From Xylona heveae TC161 (lineage: Eukaryota > Ascomycota > Xylonomycetes > Xylonales > Xylonaceae), in assembly GCF_001619985.1 (NCBI RefSeq), contig NW_017264199.1, positions 1 to 64,000 of the forward strand: a stretch of DNA of 64,000 bases, given 5' to 3'. The notes beneath the pieces are model-generated. The model made no database searches. It saw only the letters and a list, made by a program, of their open reading frames with translations, and was not told where the DNA came from. Both the position numbers and the translations under genes were made by a program. This document shows, one piece after another, positions 35,076-47,854 of the stretch. The number at the start of each line of letters is the position of its first letter. Within the stretch, counting starts at the first letter, position 1.

Positions 35076-35445
35076 ATGCCGGTCCTTCTCACGGCCGACA
35101 TTGGTAAGCTCCCACCTGTATTGACACGTTCCTCCGGTTGCCTAACGCGATTGCCATGATACGGATTTTGCAGGCGCTGGGGCAAACGGCCGGACAACAA
35201 GGGCCCGCGGCGCGAAGGTCGTAGATTTGTTGGATCAAGTTGAAATTAACGGCTTTCATTGGGATTTGGGGAGGCCTGGAGCAGCCCAGCCCCATGCACG
35301 ACATCGAGACGATCTTCACGAAATGGCGTGGCCAGCGGCCCTGAATTGTCAGTCTCGGGCCGAGAATGGAAACCGAGATAGTGGTGTTTCGGGGCTCGTA
35401 GCGTCCGCCCCATTTAAAGTCGACGTTGATAGACGTAACATGTAG
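35076..35445 (+). CDS. Candidate small spliced gene, 99 aa, unknown function
   Basis: The start ATG has an excellent context (ACCACCATGCC). Ten codons later a GTAAGC donor (35104) and a TTTTGCAG acceptor (ending 35173) frame a 70-bp intron with a CTAAC branch-point-like site about 35 bases before the acceptor. The exons 35076-35103 and 35174-35445 add up to exactly 100 codons including the stop. The product (MPVLLTADIGAGANGRTTRA at the start) matches no family I know. It has no signal peptide or membrane helix. The other strand is also open here, so this could be chance. It could also be an exon of a longer transcript or a uORF in a long leader. Confidence 0.3.
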
Positions 35446-35629
35446 TCTGTTTAACAGCCGTAAACCTTGCGAATCTTCATCCCACTCAGCTTTCGTAAAG
35501 AGCCTTTTCTCCCTCATCCGTCCTGGAACGGAAACAGGCAGAGGTCCTTGGAGTGCAAGAGGCTGGTAATGCCTTGGAGGGAGTTAGACCTGACCTGCAT
35601 TGTCAAGTACTAGATTAGTTGTATTACGA

Positions 35630-35651
35630 TACCCCGGTTATGACCGGGGTA
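35630..35651. repeat. Perfect inverted repeat (9-bp stem, 4-base loop)
   Basis: TACCCCGGT and its reverse complement ACCGGGGTA flank the loop TATG. The stem is GC-rich and without mismatch. It lies in the gene-poor region, 185 bases after the stop of the small candidate gene. Confidence 0.7.
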
Positions 35652-38304
35652 CTCGGCAGTAATTTGATCGGCACGAAATGCGAGGAGAGTAACTCAAGCG
35701 TCAGAGAGAGAGAGGGTGGGATGGCCAGATGCTCGGGAGGCGGGCAAGCCCTCATGGACGACCTATTCGTGGCGTCTCGAGTTGGCAAGCTCTACCCATG
35801 CACGTGGAGTATTGGTAGAGAGCATATCCAACCCTATGTCCGCGAGCTTGTGCCAGTTCTGAACGTCGATGCTGTTGTGCAGGACTACTTCATGAGTCGT
35901 GGGCGGCCAATCCTCGTAATAGAATCTCTTGTACAGTACAAGGCCGAGCCTAGACAATCGGATATCTTGACGCCATAGAAAGCACGAAGATGATCGTAGG
36001 TTTGTAGCGAATCGTGCATGGCTCATTGTGGCTCGCAAATCCCTGACCTGCAGCAGCTTTACGGGGCCATCTGCGTTCTCGAAATCAATTCGCTAGTAGT
36101 TGCTTTCTCCCCGACACGGCCCCACAAACTTTGATCCAGTCCTTATCCTCGCAATTAGTTCTGCGCATCGGCGCGAGCAGAGAATCGATTGCGAATGGTA
36201 TTCCCCACCTCGATCATAGCAAGCCACTCCAGAAAACCGGGTTTCGTCTGGAAGAAGCGACAGTACCAAGCTTGAGTGATTGCGAAACCTCGCACGAAGA
36301 CGGGTACCGACAGTATCTCATCAACAGTACCTGGGGGAAATTCGATTTGGCTCCCGTCCGATCTTAGAAGCAGTTCGCCGACCGGGGTCCCGGGACGAAA
36401 ACGGGTGTAAAGTGGCTAGGTATCTCCTCAGGAAGGTGTTGTGACTGTACTTGAGATGAACCTCCAGACCGCCTTCTTGGAAAGCGGCCAGTGAGCTTCT
36501 TGGTCAATGTGGTGAAAGGCGTCTGCCCGCTAATTTTTCCCTAAATTTATGATCCAATTCATCCGTTGGGTGGGGACCTGCTTTCTTTAGACTCCGTAAC
36601 ATATCATTTATTTTCCACTTACCTTTGATTGCACGAGCGCTGTATTTTGTACGACATCACCTCGGACTCAAGTGCAGGTTATCTGCAGAAGCCGGTGGGG
36701 CCTTGGCTCATTGCTGAAAGTTCATTCTGTTTTCCGCCAACGTATGCACATCTCTTTGTTATGTGCCTGGCGTTGGTTTCATCAAACTGCTCCCTCGTAG
36801 CTTAAAGCCGAGATTGTATCTGCATCCGTGCATATCGACTCTGGCTCGCCAAGGCAGTCTTTTGTGAGTTATGGTATCTGTGATATTCGGCGGTGAGATG
36901 GTCATGTCGGTGAGATTTGGCGGGGAAGTTATACCTCATCTTGGTCATGGTGTCTACCAAAGCTCGGCGCCCCGACGAAAATCTTCCAGATTTCTGAACT
37001 TTTCGGAGATTCAAGAGGTCTGCTTGAGGATCGACAAGAGGCATTTCTCTTCAATGATGTCTTCAAGCATGTCATCATGCTTAGATTATCCAATATCGCC
37101 CATCATTGTGCAGATGAAGCGGGTAAATTGAGTGCGTAGTTGAGGTCTATCAGGATTCATGGTTCAGAGTTCAGGAGCTAGGACGTCAGTCTACGTCGGA
37201 GATTTGAAAGGCAATACGTCTAATAGTCACAATCAGAGGAGTCAGTTGCAGCAATAAACGCAATAATCCGCCATAGTAATGTCAGAGACGAGGTAGCTTC
37301 CTCATGCTCGTTCTCCGCTCCACAACGAGCTTGGCTCTCTTTCCTTTTGTCCCACGAGCCGTTTAAAAAAGCAGTTTAATCTACTAGCAGTTCACTGTTC
37401 ATCAGCAGCCACACTGCTGCCACTGGTACGTCAACCTTGAGTCAAGTCAAAATCCCCGAGCTCCTGTGTCCTAGGGCAAAGCTCGAATATAAAGAGTCTC
37501 CAAGAGTGTGTTCTGATCCATATCTATCCTTTTGAGTTGCTATCGACCTTACATTGGTGGTATAGCCTCTATCTGAATTCCAGAGTCAGTGCTTGAGTAT
37601 GTAGAGCTAGTTACTCCAAATATTTGAAAGACGCCGAGACTAGGTTGACTTATGTTGATGATGGTATTGACAGGGTAGAATTTAGCACGACATAGCTACG
37701 TTTTTTGTGTGTTAATTGGGAAGCACTGTTAGTTTGGTTTGAATTTTGAATGTGTCTCAGGAGTCAGGATTTTCGTCAAGCCCTTACAATTGGAAATACA
37801 TAAAAATCATGGAACTTCAAATAAATCACAAGCAAAAGCACGCCATTTCGGTAGCTCAGAATCCCAAGATGTATCGATGGAGCGTTCAGCGGGTTGAACT
37901 ACGTATGCATACATCCTGAGTGTTCTGAACCAGCTGCATGCACTCTGAGATGTTGCTTTTGATGGTTACATCATAGACGGTGAGTAAAAGTAGGATACTG
38001 TTGAAGAATGCAAAAGTTTCTCTCCGGGAATATGAAAGTTGTGAACTAGAATGCCCAGATGTGTGCTTAGCAGCATTCATTTGTCATTGCCGAAGTATGC
38101 AGCGCGTTTCGACCTTATTTTATTTGAGATAGAATCATTTCTGTATCCCAAATTCTCGGAATTTTGAAAGAAATCGAGATGCCTCAAAATAAAAAAAAAA
38201 AAAATGATTGATATTCATATCTATAAAGAAGGGGGAAAAAAGCTGGGAGGGGCGAATCTCTTTACAGAAAATATTTGTTTTCGAAAATGAGAACCACGCC
38301 CCTC

Positions 38305-38305
<1 letters not shown>

Positions 38306-38345
<40 letters not shown>
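38306..38345. repeat. Poly(A) tract, 40 bases
   Basis: An uninterrupted run of 40 A bases follows CCACGCCCCTCC and precedes CCTTCGGCG. A shorter A-rich run lies at about 38,188-38,204. It could be a slippage-expanded homopolymer or the tail of a retroposed transcript. No clear target-site duplication or element body was recognised. Confidence 0.9.
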
Positions 38346-38349
<4 letters not shown>

Positions 38350-39539
38350 CGGCGTGATCGGCCGTTTTCGCTTTGTTTCAGCAATTCAGACTGGTCTTAA
38401 CACAGAAGCGTTGGCAATCCATGAGTCCAAAAGCGCTCTGGAAGGGAAATGCAAGACAAGTACGATGCCTCATCTGTTTGAATTTCGAAGGCGGAGGGCC
38501 TATTCCAGCAGACAGGAAAACAAATTAAAGCCTGCAGCCGTTATGCAGCCATCCTGAGGTTTATCTTCCATGCTGCCGGGGCAAACAGGAAAGCAAATTC
38601 TCCGGGTAGAGCAGATGGAGGCGTCATCGTCGAAGGGATTGCTCCTTGCTTGGCCTGCACCTTGCTGAAGGGAGGCCGCATACGAAACACTAGCGACACC
38701 AGATGACGGCAGCCCGTTTTACTTGGCAAAACTCAATGTTCACACCTAAACGTTGTCTCGTTCGCTGGTGACAACTTGTGATACACTTCTGGTAAGAAAA
38801 GGAAACATGTAAACAAACATAAGAAAAGTTGAGATATACGATGAAGTGCTAGCGCCGACAATCAACAACAATGAGTGCGGAAAGGTTCAAAGTCAATTGA
38901 AATGGTTGCAATGCTCAAAAAGATGAAAGTTACATTCGATTATAGAGATGTTGCATCGATGTAAGAAGTTCAAGACAAATGCAGGCGGCATATCAGCAAA
39001 TTTCAAAAAGGGTGAACCATCGAACAATCTTGTCAATCGCAGATATCCCCGGAAATGTTAGCGGGTTCTGAGCGTTGGTAGAGAAGAGAGAGAATAATAG
39101 AGCTTCTCCTGGAAAGCGGGATCCCTTAGGTACTTTTGTCAGGTACCTGGGGTCTTCTGTAACAACCAGCCCAAAGAGGTACTGATTGGTACTGATCGGG
39201 TTAGCTTCCATTATGCTGAAACCGAACCTTTGGGCGTATCATAGCAAGTGTACTGTCAGAATACAGCAATACAGTACCTAAAGAACATCCTTAAAAGGTA
39301 CCTTAAGCACCCTAGTGGTGGTTAATTTAGTTAGGGTGGGTAAAGAGACATGCCCTGTAGAAGTCTTACAAGCTAAGACATAGCTATGATGATGCAATTC
39401 TTTTAAGCAGGCCATTGAATCGGGTATTTTACAAGAGTTATCAACCGTGTGTACCTAATAATTGACCTTTTCATTCCTAACAATAGGTGGAGACTGGGAA
39501 GGTCGATGAGTACTTCCATGCTGCGTCTATATGATACAT

Positions 39540-40334
39540 GATAAAAGTACCCGCGCGGTAGTAGACGAGAAGATATTCAAGTTCTCAAATGTTCGCGATA
39601 GATGCTTGACAATACGCCGGTGTCGCACGAGAGTCGCGGTCCCTTGGCCAGAGCCCTCGGTTCTGTCCCATCTCCGTCTCTTATTCGTCAACCCGTTTGG
39701 TGGCCGCTTGGATGGATTCCTGATCATCTCCAGAATCTCGACCGACTGTTGAGGACCCTCTTGTATCTCCTCCTTGACTTTTCTTTTGGCGTGCTCATTT
39801 ACCCTTTCTTTTCTGCTCTGTCCACGGTTGTCGAGCATATCGACGGTCGCTGGGTCTTGGACTTGGAGCTGAGCTGAGCTGTCCTGTCCCTCTCCCTCTC
39901 CTTCTCCCTCTTACTTTCCGAAGCCTCGTTGCGGCATATCCCTCGATAAGCCCTGCCTCTCCTCAATTTCGACCCCGACCTGCGGTCAAGCTTCGACGAT
40001 CCTCTCCCCCCCCCCCTGGGCAGTCAAGAAGTGGTAAACCATTGTCACTCAAGCCCGAACACGGAATATTGCCTTCTTTACAATTGTGAGTTCTGTGATT
40101 ACTTGGAATTTTCATGTCAAGACTTGGCTAACCCGCAGAGACCTCAGTCCTGCGTCAACTTTTCCAACCAGTCCCTCATCTCCAAAACCTGACCTTCCCT
40201 GCCAACGTGGTGTGCTCGTCATATTGTCTCGAACCCAGTCGATCGACAAGGCTGCACAGAAGGAACTCTCGTCTTTCCGTGCCAAACACACACGTTTAGT
40301 TTCACTCTTTGCAATTTAGCTCCTATCAATCAAA
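39540..40334 (+). promoter_or_regulatory. Pyrimidine-rich promoter/leader of Cdc42
   Basis: The plus strand becomes CT-rich from about 39,880 (repeated CTCTCC and CTTCTCC blocks) with a C-run near 40,006-40,018. This is the usual sign of a core promoter and 5' UTR in filamentous fungi. The start codon follows ATCAAA at 40335. A GTGAGT/GCAG-like pair near 40,080-40,140 could mark a leader intron. Confidence 0.45.
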
Positions 40335-41311
<977 letters not shown>

Positions 41312-42181
41312 ACCCTTTAGTATGCTATCGTCCGTCCCGATACTACGAAATGGCCTGGTTCAATGTCATGGAACCGCAGTTGGTGTAATAATTCTTGCCT
41401 TTGGAGACAAATCGAAACCTTTGACGGTGATATCTCATGCATCGCTGGAAAAGCAGAGCCATTCGGCGGGAGAGGGTCGGACAGCAAACGACGTCTTCAT
41501 GTGGAGAGGCAGAGAGGAGGAGATATCCTAGTTTTCTTTGATCATGCCCGGAAATAGGTACCCTCGACCATTCACTTTTTCCCGAGGAAGGGGGTATCTT
41601 GCGGCATTCTACTTTTATATCTTTGTGTGGGGATTTTTTTTATTTTTTTTTTCTTATTAACTTTCTACATTTGTTCGGCGCCTGTCGGTAGCGGTCCTAC
41701 CATATGATGTCCCATTTTCTTTTTTATTTCTTTTTACTAATTTCCTTTTTTTTTATTTACTTTCTTCTCTGAATCCTTTTCTATTCACCATTTTCTCCAA
41801 TCGACTTTTGTTTGTGCAGAGAATCAGAATAGTTACGGTCGACCTCCTGGTACTCCGGGATAATCGAATAGATTATGTAAATTTTCATTTTCACCTAATT
41901 CAACTTTTATTTCTTTCCCCGTTATTAAATATGACTATATGCATTTTCCTTTTTTCCATGTTAGGATCTCTCAGTCCGGCCTATACCCCTCCCAACGTCT
42001 ATGACCCTTTTCAGCCTTGTATTAGAAACCACAACCACAGCACCAACATCGTCATCAATATCATCATCATCATCGTCATAAAGGCCAGTTCAATCAAAGC
42101 CATAGCTGGAGCCCGAACAGTAGAAATGCTACTTGGAAGTAGCAGATGGTCTTATTTCCTCTTCACACATACACTTATTTT
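41312..42181. other. Convergent 3' region, T-rich with TCA microsatellite
   Basis: This lies between the Cdc42 and agmatinase stop codons. T-runs (41,634-41,760) fit 3' UTR and polyadenylation signals. A short TCA/CAT-rich stretch lies near 42,047-42,080. No gene supported. Confidence 0.5.
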
Positions 42182-43661
42182 TCACAACTCATCTCTGACG
42201 ACCTTCTGCTCCGAAGCAGCAATGACGGGCGGGTTTCTCTTCAATCCGCCCTTGACCATGCTGGTCAAGACCTCGTAGGCCACCTGAGCGCCCGCCAAAG
42301 CCGTGGTCTCGGCATTGCCATCATAAGCGGGGGACACCTCGACCACGTCGGCGCCGACAATGTTGAGATCCTCGATACCTCGCAGAATGCGAATCAGTTC
42401 GCGAGTCGTCCATCCACCGGGCTCCGGGGTGCCAGTGCCAGGAGCAAGGCCGGGGTCGATCACGTCAATGTCGATACTCAAGTAGACGGGCTGCTCGGTG
42501 CCGACGCGGTCAATGATCGACTTGATGACGCCGGCGGTGCCAAACTCGTCAATATCATCCGACGAGATGCGCAAGAAGCCCTGGCGGTCATCGTCCTCGT
42601 AGTCGTCCCAGCCGTCGCCGCTCAGACGGGTGCGCAGGCCGGCATGCACGGAGGAGCCGTTGACAATGAGACCCTCGGTCGAGGCCAACCAGAACATGCT
42701 GCCGTGGTTGAAGCTCGCCTGGTCCGATTCCCACGCCGACGGGTACTTCTTGGGGTGCCACGTGTCGAGGTGGGCGTCAAAGTGGACGACGGCAATGGGC
42801 TTGCCTCCGTGAGCAGCGGACAGCGAGCGGAGTGCAGGAAGGGCGACGCTGTGGTCACCGCCAAGGGTAAGCAAGCGCGGACGAGGCAGCGACTGCGCCA
42901 GCGCAGGGCGAGCGAGCAGCTCGTGATAGGCGGCCGTCATCTGGTGCAGCGCCAGACCATTGTCCATGGGGGTCACGGGCACATCGCCGCAGTCGATAAT
43001 CTTAGCCCAGGAGGTGTATGGGTTCATGCCAGCACGGGGGTTGAAGCCGCGGAAGCTGGTCTGACGAGCGGATGCAGCGCGGATAGCGCGAGGGCCAAAG
43101 CGAGCTCCTGTTATTGAAGTCGTTAGAAGAGATTTTCTAAAGGGGAAGGATACGTTTCCATTCTAAGGCTGCGCGGGGGCAGAAAGAGTTCACATACCAG
43201 GACGATAGCTGACAGCAGTATCAAACGGCACACCAATGATACCAATGTCGAAGGCGGTCTCGGGATGGGTCAAACATCTCTGTAGCACGATGAACGGTCA
43301 ACTCGAGTTGTAGCCAACAGAGTAACTGATAGAGGCACATACCACGTGAGGAAGATGAGCAAAAGTCGAGATGCCGGAGAAACCCCACTATGATTGGAGC
43401 CAGTCAGTATATGTATCGATAACAACTATCGCCTCGTGCTGTGCTTGGCACGTAATCCTTCGGTCGGAACAGATGCTCTTCACTCAATTAACTTACGTCT
43501 GTTCCCCATTTACGTTCCAGATCGACAAGAATCTCATCTTGAGTGCGCTCATCAGAGGCGGGGTTAGAGCTGTCGTCTGCATGGGCCAGCGCTGCTTCGA
43601 AGATGAAGGCAAGGCCAACCACTAGCGCTAGCCATACATGAGAGAGCTTTAGCCGTATCAT
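42182..43661 (-). CDS. Agmatinase (ureohydrolase family), secretory-type
   Basis: Hydrolyses agmatine to putrescine and urea using two Mn ions. Exons 43497-43661, 43343-43387, 43198-43279 and 42182-43107 give 405 aa. The first exon encodes a signal peptide ([18 protein letters not shown]), so the enzyme probably enters the secretory pathway, as in many fungal agmatinase-like proteins. Metal ligands lie in GGDHS (180-184), HFDAHLDTW (206-214) and [10 protein letters not shown] (308-317). The loop NHGSMFWLA and the EPGGW stretch match agmatinase better than arginase. The 45-bp second exon ([15 protein letters not shown]) is a micro-exon kept by phase-0 junctions. It is divergent from a polyamine-type MFS gene 2.2 kb upstream, which fits a role in agmatine or polyamine use. 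Exact substrate (agmatine or another guanidino compound) is inferred. Confidence 0.92.
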
Positions 43662-45890
43662 GGTGATAGAGGGGCAGCAGTCAGATCGGGGGATGAAAAA
43701 AAAAAATCTTTCGCCCGCCCGCGGTCGACAAGAGGAAAACGGGTTGTGGAAGATGTTTAGAAATGACCAGGGGGAAGAAAGGAAGATGTTAGAAAATTAA
43801 ATAAATGGTCCATGGCGAACTGTTGGCTGGCGTGGAGCACTCGGGCTCCCCTGCACATGCATTGTGGTGCAGCCAGGGTCCCTATCAACCGGGCCGAACA
43901 GCGGAGGAAAGCGATGGAGAGAGTTGCCCCATCAGACGAAGGGCGCGTTGCCTAGTAAGTCGAGCGAGGAAACTTAATCCTCATACATCAGTGCTGCTTA
44001 GTCACTTTATCCGTGTATTGTGTTAACGTAGGTAAGTAAGGTAGTTAGCAGACTCGGATCTGATAAAAGAAGTTGGATTTTGGGTGAAATGCCCAACTGG
44101 AGACGCGGAGGCGGAAAGGCAGGCACCGGTGCAATCGATACCTTAGGTAGTTAATTCTCCGCGCTTCGGCTTTCCTGTTTGAGACAAATCGACCTTCTTT
44201 CTAGTAACCATGTCGAATGAGGATCAGTTCTTTCCACAAAGTGTAATGATCTGCAAACTTAGTCAGTGCGGAGATCTATTTAATATCATTTCTTTTTCCC
44301 CTTTGAAGAAAATAACATTTAAGCTTGCAATGCGAAAAGGCAAATGGGATCAAGAACACTTGAAATACTTGTACATGTAGCCAAATCAGCAATCACAAAT
44401 GGGTTATACGTCAAAGCAGCCACCCATCTCACCATCATATCCCACCACCATATTCTACACACACAATGCCTTCGTCACTTGCACGTTGAACACGGTCAAG
44501 GTAAAAGAAGAGAAGAGGCAGATCGAATATTGCGTGATGTCTGGATGCTGCAGTGTATTTCCAGAAACGGCAGTATTAGCGAGGATGACGAGAGACGAAC
44601 CATCGACTGAGGGGACCAGCCCCAGGGCGACAGTGGAGATTTCAAATCAACGTGGCTGTGCCTCTATATAGAGTTCAAGAGTGGAAAAGGCAATGTACTT
44701 TAAAAACTTTATTCTCTAAGAACAACAGAAGCTTTACCAACTAAATGCAATCTGAGAAGGCCTTTTATTCATGTCGATAGATGTTACTCATCCGCTAAAA
44801 GGATGAGAAAACGCCAAGAGGTACGGTACCATCGGTGCGGGTGAAATCTGGTTCCGTACCGAGGAGCGAGCAAAACGGCATGATTACCTCATCATGAAGC
44901 CCACACAACACGCCAACACGCAGGCACAAGCTCAGCCCAACTGCCGAAACGTCACTGAAGAATCTCAATCCTTCGCTTCTCGCTTTGGATGAGGACGTGC
45001 TCGGTGCAAATGAACAGAAACAGAAGAAGGAATTTTGGCAGCTTATCGAATGAAAATCACTGCAGAAACGAAACCATCATCCGCTTTTAAGAATTCAAGA
45101 GCCGAATCTGCTTCTATACGAAGGGACAACAATTTAATTAAAATGTCAGACAAACCTTCGCACTTAACCCAAATTAATACCGAAGCCAGTGACTTAGTTC
45201 TGATGGAGCATTTAATGATTTTGTCATCTTCCCCGTCAACTATTGGCGCCGTCTTTCGTTAGCTCCCACTTCCCGCACCACCAGTAGAATTAAGGAAATC
45301 ACCATGGACAACAACGGTAAGCCACCGGTTCTCATATAGCCAATTTGCGTCCACTTTACAGTAGGTGTCCCTGCTAGAATCTTATCGCGCCGTCGGATGG
45401 TCGGCCTTTCTCAAGGTGCGAAGGCAGCGTCTCAGCCCGGATGAATAATGAGATTGAACCCCGTCAGGCCGTCTGCGTCACTCTCTGTGACCAGTGCGTC
45501 TTGCTAGTCAGGGATCCCCATCTAAATCTCACCACAGTAAGGCTGCTGGAACGATGGATCTCGGTCATAAGCGTGCCACATGTCCGAGAAATCTAGCTTA
45601 CTCAACCCAGATTTCTTTTTCTTAACTTGTTTGCTTTTGGCATATAATATTGCCAAACCCTTCCCTCTGCCCATGCGAGATCATATCCAAGTTGGCCATC
45701 AGATCTACACTGTACATACAGACGAGGATACCCGACGGTCGAACCAAGTCCGATCCTCCCCATAGAATATATTGTAAACATTAACTAGATCACGTTGCCA
45801 CCGCGCAACTCGTTCAATTGTTCAACAAGGAGAATATTCCTATCCGACTAACACTTGAGCATCCCTCAATCGACGCGTTTGGTCTTCGCC
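43662..45890. promoter_or_regulatory. Divergent intergenic region, agmatinase / MFS transporter
   Basis: 2.2 kb with no convincing gene. Short frames at 44,344-44,671 and 45,035-45,262 overlap in several frames and have no domain features. It contains scattered GGTAC/ACCTTAGGTA-like words common in Eurotiales intergenic DNA. It likely carries both promoters. No operator can be named. Confidence 0.45.
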
Positions 45891-47854
45891 ATGACAGGCC
45901 CTACAGCCGCGCCGTCGGCCGACCCTATCAGGACAACTCCGCCTAATCCCATAGAGCAAAGCTCCGACGAGACCCTCCAGGGACAGACAGCCACAGACTC
46001 TCCTTTCGAAAAAGACCGCTCCTATGACCCGACCCTGGACGAAGAGGGCAAGGAGGAGGAGCTCGAAGCAGACGTCGAGAAAGAGGGTGCGGTGGAGCCT
46101 CCACCACCAGCACCGCCTGCCAAGGATCCCAATGTCATAGAGTGGGATGGCCCTGATGATCCAGGAAATCCGCAAAATTGGCCCCTCTTCAAAAAATGGA
46201 GGGTTACCATCATGTTGGTATGTATTCCCTCTCTGCATTCTTGCTTTCATCATTTCCTTCTGTTGGTTCGAAGCTGACATCATTCTTCAGGGTATGATGA
46301 CATTCTGCGTGACCTTCGCCAGTAGTGTCTTCAGTACGGCTATCGTAGCTACTTCAATTCGTTTCCACGTCTCGACCGAGGTGATGACACTGGGCGTCAG
46401 CTTGTTTGTATTGGTATATTTTTTTTTTAAATACTCGCTTGAATTATCCGTGAGAAGGGATGATGGTCGATCATTTACTAACATCCGTCAGGGTTTCGCA
46501 CTTGGCCCACTCATGTGGGGTCCTTTCTCTGAGCTCTTTGGCCGCAAGAAGCCGCTCTTTGCGGGGTATATCCTTTTCGTCATTTTCCAGGTCCCCGTTG
46601 CCGTTGCTCAAAACGTGCAAACGATCATGCTGTGTCGCTTTTTTGGTGGGCTCTTTGGCTCAGCACCCTTAGCGTAAGAGTTCTCATTTGAGTTTCATCT
46701 GGTGCCCACTCTTATTAATGACTGTCTAGTATCGTTGGTGGTGCACTTGCGGATTTTTGGGGCCCGGTCGATCGAGGCGTTGCACTCTGTGTCTTTGCTG
46801 GTGCAACATTTATCGGTCCCATCGGCGGTCCCATTCTAGGCGGTTTCATTACCCAGAGCTACTTGGGCTGGCGCTGGACCGCATATATCACCTTGATCAT
46901 CGGAGCGCTCATGCTTGTTCTCGGTATTTTCCTGGTTCCGGAATCCTATGGGCCTGTCCTTCTTCAGCAGCGAGCCAAACGGATCCGATATTCCACGAAG
47001 AACTGGGCTGTTCGCTCAAAGCTGGACGAGACCGAGCTTGATATGAAGAATCTGGTCAACAAATATCTCTTGATTCCAATCAGTAAGTGGTTATTGCCCA
47101 TACCCTTGGATCCTTGGAAGTCGTACTCACGCATCACCCAGAAATGCTCATCTACGAACCAATTCTCATTCTTGTGACCATCTACCTGGCACTCATTTAT
47201 GGCATCATGTATCTCTTCTTTGAATCCTATCCCATCTCCTTCCAGGAAGAGCGGGGTTGGAATGAGGGCGTTGGTGCTTTGCCGTTTCTTGGTATTGGTA
47301 TCGGAGTCGCTCTAGGCTGCGGTGTCATTGCTTGGACGTCCAAGACCCGCTTTGCGCGGAAGATGAAGAAGCACGGACGCGTCATTCCGGAAGAACGCTT
47401 GCCGCCCATGATTCTGGGAGCTATCATCTTCCCTCCGGGCCTCTTCTGGTTCGCTTGGACGAGCAACAAGCACATCCTTTGGGTGCCCCAAGTGATTTCT
47501 GGCATCCCGATTGGCATGGGTGTCCTGATGATCTTCATGCAGGTGAGCTTGCTGGTCCCTGTTCCACCGAAAAAAATTGAAGATTTGCTAATCCATGAAA
47601 AGGGTCTCAATTACCTCATCGACGTATACTTGATGCACGCAAATTCCGCCATTGCTGCCAATACCCTTCTCCGGTCTGCAGCAGGAGCCGGCTTCCCGTT
47701 GTTCGCTGCCCCTATGTTCCACAACTTGGGTGTGGCATGGGCCACGAGCCTTCTCGCGTTCTTGCTGGTCGCAATGGCTCCTGTGCCGATCATCTTCTTT
47801 TTCTACGGTAAGAAGATCCGGCAGTGGAGCAAATACAGCCCCACCGCTAAATAG
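45891..47854 (+). CDS. MFS transporter, DHA1 polyamine (TPO-like) type
   Basis: A plasma-membrane proton antiporter of the drug/polyamine branch. Six exons, 45891-46217, 46291-46413, 46492-46673, 46730-47082, 47142-47542 and 47603-47854, give 545 aa with every junction in phase. A 95-residue acidic/Pro-rich cytosolic tail leads to the family marker DPGNPQNW before helix 1. SSVFSTAI follows in helix 1, then motif A as [34 protein letters not shown] (helix 4-5 region), and [21 protein letters not shown] marks the central-loop end, and [20 protein letters not shown] lies in helix 11. This pattern is that of Tpo1-like polyamine/drug exporters. Position beside the agmatinase gene supports polyamine or agmatine as substrate, by context only. 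Confidence 0.9.

Larger units (their letters stand above)
33569..40334. other. Gene-poor region of about 6.8 kb
   Basis: No gene of a recognised family lies between the 231-aa gene and Cdc42, which are transcribed away from each other. Base composition is close to that of neighbouring genes (not AT-rich, so no sign of RIP), with moderate open frames on both strands around 35.0-36.5 kb. It holds the candidate small gene, the hairpin and the poly(A) tract listed separately. The right 800 bp are CT-rich and are most likely the Cdc42 leader. Long promoters, non-coding RNAs or an unrecognised gene are all possible. Confidence 0.5.

Noticed and set aside
35619-35978. 119-codon plus-strand frame in the desert
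   Set aside because: Overlaps an equally open minus-strand frame, lacks good start context and has no known motif; mentioned only within the desert finding.
42146-43117. 323-codon plus-strand open frame
   Set aside because: It is the antisense shadow of the agmatinase gene, whose metal motifs are on the minus strand.
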